A stretch of DNA of 9,011 nt from a bacterium (lineage in GTDB: Bacteria > RBG-13-66-14), in contig JAIOSI010000142.1 in the NCBI GenBank assembly GCA_021107695.1, forward strand, positions 1 to 9,011. The letters are read 5' to 3'. A program made the position numbers and the translations under genes. Below, piece after piece: positions 6,445 through 9,011 of this stretch (position 1 is the stretch's first letter; every line of letters begins with the position of its first letter). Below the pieces are notes generated by a model. It saw only the letters and a list, made by a program, of their open reading frames with translations, was not told the origin of the DNA and made no database searches.

Positions 6445-7074
6445 ATGCGTACGCTTACCCTGCTCCTCCTTGCTCTGGTATTTGTCGCTGGTGCAACTAC
6501 TGTAACCTTCCAGCCCGATGCTACTGTGGGCAAAGATGCCCATTGTTACTCCTGGTCTTCATACCCGCTCGACGGTTCAGGCGGTTATGGTAGCACGTCA
6601 CTCCTAAAATCTGGTTGGTACTCGTCGCATTTCGATCATAGGTTTGATGTTTCCTACGTCGAGTTTACCGAACTTGATGATTCTCAGTATCAGGGAGCCA
6701 CTGTTGTCTCTGCTACTCTGTGGCTGTATATTGACTGGAGTCCTGGAGGCGTCAATAACTTGGGAGCTGCCAATAGTGAGTGGGATGAAGATGGGATTAA
6801 CTGGAACAATCGACCAGGAGCCAGACCAGGAATAATTGATTATTGTCCCGGTTCTGACCGTTGGGCGCAAGTGGATGTTACGAGTTATGTTCAAAATTGG
6901 CTTGACGGTACCTGGGAAAACTACGGTTTCCTACTCGGGAGTTTTGGTGGTCAGGAAACCCGGTATGTTTCCAGTGATCACTCCGATTCCTCCAAGCACC
7001 CAAAGCTTGTGCTGGAATATTATGGTGTGGCGGTAGAAGAAACCACCTGGGGTGAGATTAAAGCAACGTTCTAG
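6445..7074 (+). CDS. Secreted DNRLRE-domain-like protein
   Basis: The 209-residue product has a Sec-type signal peptide (M-R-T, a Leu-rich core, cleavage probably after about residue 17) and then a single domain resembling DNRLRE, a beta-sandwich module found in secreted carbohydrate-active and adhesion proteins. Supporting features, in order, are a V-V-S-A-T-L-W-L-Y strand (87-95), W-D-E-D-G-I-N-W-N-N-R-P (113-124), V-D-V-T-S-Y-V-Q-N-W (143-152), Y-G-F-L-L (160-164), and K-L-V-L-E-Y (187-192). Cys34 and Cys134 could form a disulfide. After the domain comes a short tail ending W-G-E-I-K-A-T-F that the fold does not need. AAAGGAG six bases before the ATG is a strong ribosome binding site. The gene has its own promoter and terminator, looks poorer in GC than murJ or murD, and is bracketed by a 25-nt direct repeat. 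The ligand is unknown. Confidence 0.85.
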   Translation: MRTLTLLLLALVFVAGATTVTFQPDATVGKDAHCYSWSSYPLDGSGGYGSTSLLKSGWYSSHFDHRFDVSYVEFTELDDSQYQGATVVSATLWLYIDWSPGGVNNLGAANSEWDEDGINWNNRPGARPGIIDYCPGSDRWAQVDVTSYVQNWLDGTWENYGFLLGSFGGQETRYVSSDHSDSSKHPKLVLEYYGVAVEETTWGEIKATF

Positions 7075-7085
7075 GCGGACAAACC

Positions 7086-7110
7086 CGCTAGGTTTTGATG
7101 TTGTAAGGGC
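7086..7110 (+). repeat. 25-nt perfect direct repeat, right copy
   Basis: This copy is identical to 6328-6352. It starts 12 bases after the stop codon of the DNRLRE-like gene, and its last six bases (aagggc) form the outer part of the ascending arm of the terminator at 7105-7131. The distance between copies is 758 bases. Confidence 0.95.
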
Positions 7111-7131
7111 AACCCCGGTGGTTGCCCTTTT
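7105..7131 (+). terminator. Rho-independent terminator of the DNRLRE-like gene
   Basis: Arms aagggcaacc (7105-7114) and ggttgccctt (7120-7129) make a perfect 10-bp stem with loop ccggt. The descending arm runs into tttt and then a U-rich gctgttct. It begins 31 bases after the stop codon. Confidence 0.88.
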
Positions 7132-7170
7132 GCTGTTCTATGGTGGAATCGCCGTGTATCTAAAGTATGT

Positions 7171-7202
7171 ATAAAAAGGGAGGGAGCCTGTTCGGCCCCC
7201 TC
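7171..7202 (-). terminator. Rho-independent terminator of tRNA-Pro transcript
   Basis: On the minus strand gagggggcc (7202-7194) pairs with ggctccctc (7188-7180) in a 9-bp stem with one G-U pair and a 5-base loop, followed by cctttttat. The G-U pair would be an A-C mismatch on the plus strand, so the element points to the minus strand. It lies about 65 bases beyond the tRNA 3' end. Confidence 0.8.
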
Positions 7203-7243
7203 AAAGATCGTATCAAGATGATGTTTGTAGCTGATTTTGCATG

Positions 7244-7266
7244 GAGGGGGCCTATTAAGCCCCCTC
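7244..7266 (-). terminator. First hairpin after tRNA-Pro
   Basis: The minus-strand gagggggc and gccccctc arms form a perfect 8-bp stem with a 7-base loop (ttaatag), starting right after the encoded CCA of the tRNA. There is no U-tract, so it may be a processing or stabilising structure or a weak terminator. Its minus-strand sequence matches the terminator hairpin at 7180-7202 at 19 of 23 positions, suggesting a duplicated element. Confidence 0.6.
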
Positions 7267-7343
<77 letters not shown>

Positions 7344-7378
7344 ACTTGTCTGTGCCAAATCTCAGCAACAGAGGCGGC

Positions 7379-7407
7379 ATTGTAGCACAGAGACGGTAAG
7401 CTGTCCA
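7379..7407 (-). promoter_or_regulatory. Strong sigma70-type promoter of tRNA-Pro
   Basis: On the minus strand, TGGACA (7407-7402) lies exactly 17 bases before TACAAT (7384-7379), and TG one base before the -10 makes it an extended -10. Expected initiation is near 7372, about 30 bases before the mature tRNA 5' end. The element lies within 40 bases after the murD stop codon. Confidence 0.85.
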
Positions 7408-7416
7408 GAGAAAATA

Positions 7417-8844
7417 CTAGCTCTCAGTAGAGGAATCCGGTGCTGACAGTCGCTTCACCAGCTTGCGGAAGACCTCGCCCCGCTGGGCGAAGTTGGCGTA
7501 TTGGTCGTAGCTGGCGCAGGCCGGGGAGAGGATGACTACATCGTCGAACTCGGCGGTCTCGGCGGCTCGCTCCACCGCAGCGTCCAGAGTACCGACCTCT
7601 TCGATCAGCTGAAGGGCAGGGCGGAAGCCGTCGGCGACCAGCTCGTCCTTCTCCATCTCCACCGCCTGGCGGATGGCACCTGCCGTTTTACCGATGAGGA
7701 TACAGCCCCGTGCGAGGAGGGCGATCTCCCGCCCCAGCTCGTGGAAGTTCGCGCCTTTGTCATAGCCCCCGGCGATGAGCCAGAGCGGCTCCTCAAAGCT
7801 GCGCAGGGCGGCGATGGCGGACTCCGGTGTGGTGGAGATGGAGTCGTTGTACCAGGTAACGCCGTTGACTGTGCCGACCGGCTCCAGCCGATGCGGAATC
7901 GCCTGAAAGCGCGCCAGTTGCTCGGCAACAATCCGCAGCGGAATACCATAGCCGTAGGCTGCCGCCGCTGCTGCCAGGGCGTTTGCCACGTTGTGGTCGC
8001 CGCGAAGCTGGTAGTTGTCCAGATCGAAGAAGGACTGCTCCGCTCCGCCGAAGCGGGCGATCAGCTCACTTCCCCGCTGGAAGAAGTTAACGCCATCGGC
8101 CTCTTCCACACCGAACCAGAGCAGGCGCGCCTTCGTCAGTCCGGCGAGCTTGACGATCTGGGGGTCTTCGGCGTTGAGTACCGCCGTGTCCCGGCTGGTC
8201 TGGTCGCGGAGGATCTGCGCCTTCGCCTCAATATAGGCGGAGAACGTTCCGTGGCGGTCGAGGTGGTTCGGGGTCAGGTTCGTAACCACGGCGATGTGGG
8301 GCGACCAGTGGCTCTCGGTCAGGTCCTCAAGCTGAAAGCTGGAAAGCTCCAGCACCGCTGGCTGGTCGCTGACCGACTCGTCCACCTGGTTCAGCAGGCA
8401 GACCCCCATGTTGCCACCGACGAGGGAGCGGTGGTCGTGGGCGCGGACGATCTCCCCCAGCAGCGATGCCGTGGTGGTCTTTCCGTTCGAGCCGGTAACT
8501 GCCAGCACCGAGTCACGGAAGAGACCACTGAAGAGGCGCATCTCCGACGAGAGTGGCACGTCGGCTTCACGGGCAATTTGCAGAAAGGGTGAACTTGGCG
8601 GAACCGACGGATTGACGATGATCAGCTCACTGCTGCGAAAGTCTTCCTCCAGATGGTTCTCCAGATGATACTCAATCGGCAGCCCGGAGAGCTTGTTGAG
8701 CGACTGTATCAGCTCTTCTGCCCGGCGCAGGTCGGTAATCGTAACCTTCGCGCCCTTACTAACCAGATAGCGGGTCAGACCGACTCCGCCATCGAAGAGA
8801 CCCAGCCCCATCACCAAAACACGCCTGTCCTTCAGTTCTATCAC
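7417..8844 (-). CDS. murD: UDP-N-acetylmuramoyl-L-alanine--D-glutamate ligase MurD
   Basis: MurD joins D-glutamate to UDP-MurNAc-L-Ala with ATP in the cytoplasmic stage of peptidoglycan synthesis. The 475 residues are slightly longer than usual and show all three Mur-ligase domains. These include an N-terminal Rossmann-like UDP-binding domain (V-L-V-M-G-L-G-L-F-D-G-G-V-G), the ATP-binding G-S-N-G-K-T-T (118-124), E-L-S-S-F-Q (166-171), and N-H-L-D-R-H-G (193-199). Lys208 is at the place of the carbamylated lysine. H-N-V-A-N-A-L-A-A (284-292), H-R-L-E (318-321), and C-terminal S-P-A-C-A-S-Y-D-Q-Y (440-449) with F-A-Q-R-G follow. The segment N-D-S-I-S-T-T-P (333-340) has Ile where E. coli MurD has Lys in N-D-S-K-A-T-N, a variant I recall from other phyla. 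The GTG start is well supported by AGGAG five bases upstream, and it overlaps the stop of the preceding gene as GTGA. A tRNA gene follows instead of ftsW or murG. Confidence 0.96.
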   Translation of the reverse strand: MIELKDRRVLVMGLGLFDGGVGLTRYLVSKGAKVTITDLRRAEELIQSLNKLSGLPIEYHLENHLEEDFRSSELIIVNPSVPPSSPFLQIAREADVPLSSEMRLFSGLFRDSVLAVTGSNGKTTTASLLGEIVRAHDHRSLVGGNMGVCLLNQVDESVSDQPAVLELSSFQLEDLTESHWSPHIAVVTNLTPNHLDRHGTFSAYIEAKAQILRDQTSRDTAVLNAEDPQIVKLAGLTKARLLWFGVEEADGVNFFQRGSELIARFGGAEQSFFDLDNYQLRGDHNVANALAAAAAAYGYGIPLRIVAEQLARFQAIPHRLEPVGTVNGVTWYNDSISTTPESAIAALRSFEEPLWLIAGGYDKGANFHELGREIALLARGCILIGKTAGAIRQAVEMEKDELVADGFRPALQLIEEVGTLDAAVERAAETAEFDDVVILSPACASYDQYANFAQRGEVFRKLVKRLSAPDSSTES

Positions 8845-9011
8845 GTAATCTCCTGGGCTTTGCTCACCAAGGGGCTGGGGGTAACGACGAAGCGACCCTC
8901 CCGCTGCGGAGCCTGCGCCAGCTCGCCAGCTTCCGAGGGGCTGTTGCTGACCTCATCCCGCCGACCCGGCTCGCGGGTCTCCTCCAGCTCGTTAAAGGGC
9001 GGAACACCCTC
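8841..9011 (-). CDS. C-terminal 56 residues of an unidentified gene upstream of murD (partial)
   Basis: An open minus-strand frame enters from the right edge and ends with TGA at 8843-8841, overlapping the murD GTG as G-TGA, the arrangement of translationally coupled genes. The visible tail is hydrophilic, rich in Glu, Pro, Arg and Ser, with no membrane segment, and ends F-V-V-T-P-S-P-L-V-S-K-A-Q-E-I-T. In many genomes mraY or murF precedes murD, but this tail looks like neither C-terminus as I know them. It could be a lineage-specific extension of one of these, or an unrelated protein. Identification is not possible from this fragment. Confidence 0.7.
   Translation of the reverse strand, partial: EGVPPFNELEETREPGRRDEVSNSPSEAGELAQAPQREGRFVVTPSPLVSKAQEIT

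Noticed and set aside
6328..7110. Insertion sequence or transposon suggested by the flanking 25-nt repeats
   Set aside because: The repeats are direct, there are no terminal inverted repeats inside them, and the enclosed gene encodes a secreted protein, not a transposase. 25 bases is also long for a target-site duplication.
6328..7110. CRISPR array suggested by a 25-nt repeat
   Set aside because: There are only two copies, 758 bases apart, with a gene and not a spacer between them, and no cas genes are present.
7501..8592. Long plus-strand open frame (363 codons) opposite murD
   Set aside because: It is fully antisense to a clearly conserved murD. Its translation is Gly/Val/Arg-rich without family motifs, as expected from a shadow of a GC-rich gene, and no ribosome binding site supports it.

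Overview
The window is a bacterial chromosomal segment of moderately high GC. Its protein-coding content is mostly cell-envelope: two essential peptidoglycan-precursor genes (murJ and murD), a nucleotide-sugar dehydrogenase for surface polysaccharide, and three exported or membrane-anchored proteins. There is a complete tRNA-Pro with its own sigma70-type promoter. I see no transposase, integrase, phage gene, CRISPR array or rRNA. The lineage cannot be fixed from sequence alone. A lipoprotein, a secreted DNRLRE-like protein with a short WG-x-I-K tail and dispersed genes make me think of an uncultivated Gram-negative candidate phylum of the FCB type, but that is a weak inference.

Layout. 1-726: a small KTSC-domain gene (+), about 300 bp with no recognisable gene, then a relic copy of the first 22 codons of murJ. 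727-2343: murJ (+). 2344-2462: a perfect 24-bp palindrome between convergent genes. 2463-4545: three minus-strand genes. These are a membrane-anchored protein, a lipoprotein that is its paralogue, and, after a terminator, a small protein whose C-terminal half loosely resembles the tail of ThiF/MoeB-type proteins. 4546-4885: a gene-free spacer holding a GC-rich hairpin and a near-exact copy of the last 19 bases of the next gene. 4886-6196: a WbpA-type nucleotide-sugar dehydrogenase (-). 6328-7131: a secreted DNRLRE-like gene (+) with its own promoter, ribosome binding site and terminator, bracketed by a perfect 25-nt direct repeat. 7171-7407: tRNA-Pro(GGG) (-) with promoter and two downstream hairpins. 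7417-8844: murD (-), translationally coupled to an upstream gene whose C-terminal 56 residues run off the right edge.

How the genes fit together. MurD adds D-glutamate to the UDP-MurNAc-peptide in the cytoplasm, and MurJ flips the finished lipid II across the inner membrane. The dehydrogenase makes a nucleotide-sugar uronate for polysaccharide assembly. The anchored protein, lipoprotein and DNRLRE-like protein would act at the surface or periplasm. The least expected signals are at gene boundaries: a duplicated murJ 5' end, a duplicated dehydrogenase 3' end, and the repeat-bracketed secreted-protein gene. Together they suggest local duplication and deletion. I do not see a clear new defence or mobile system.
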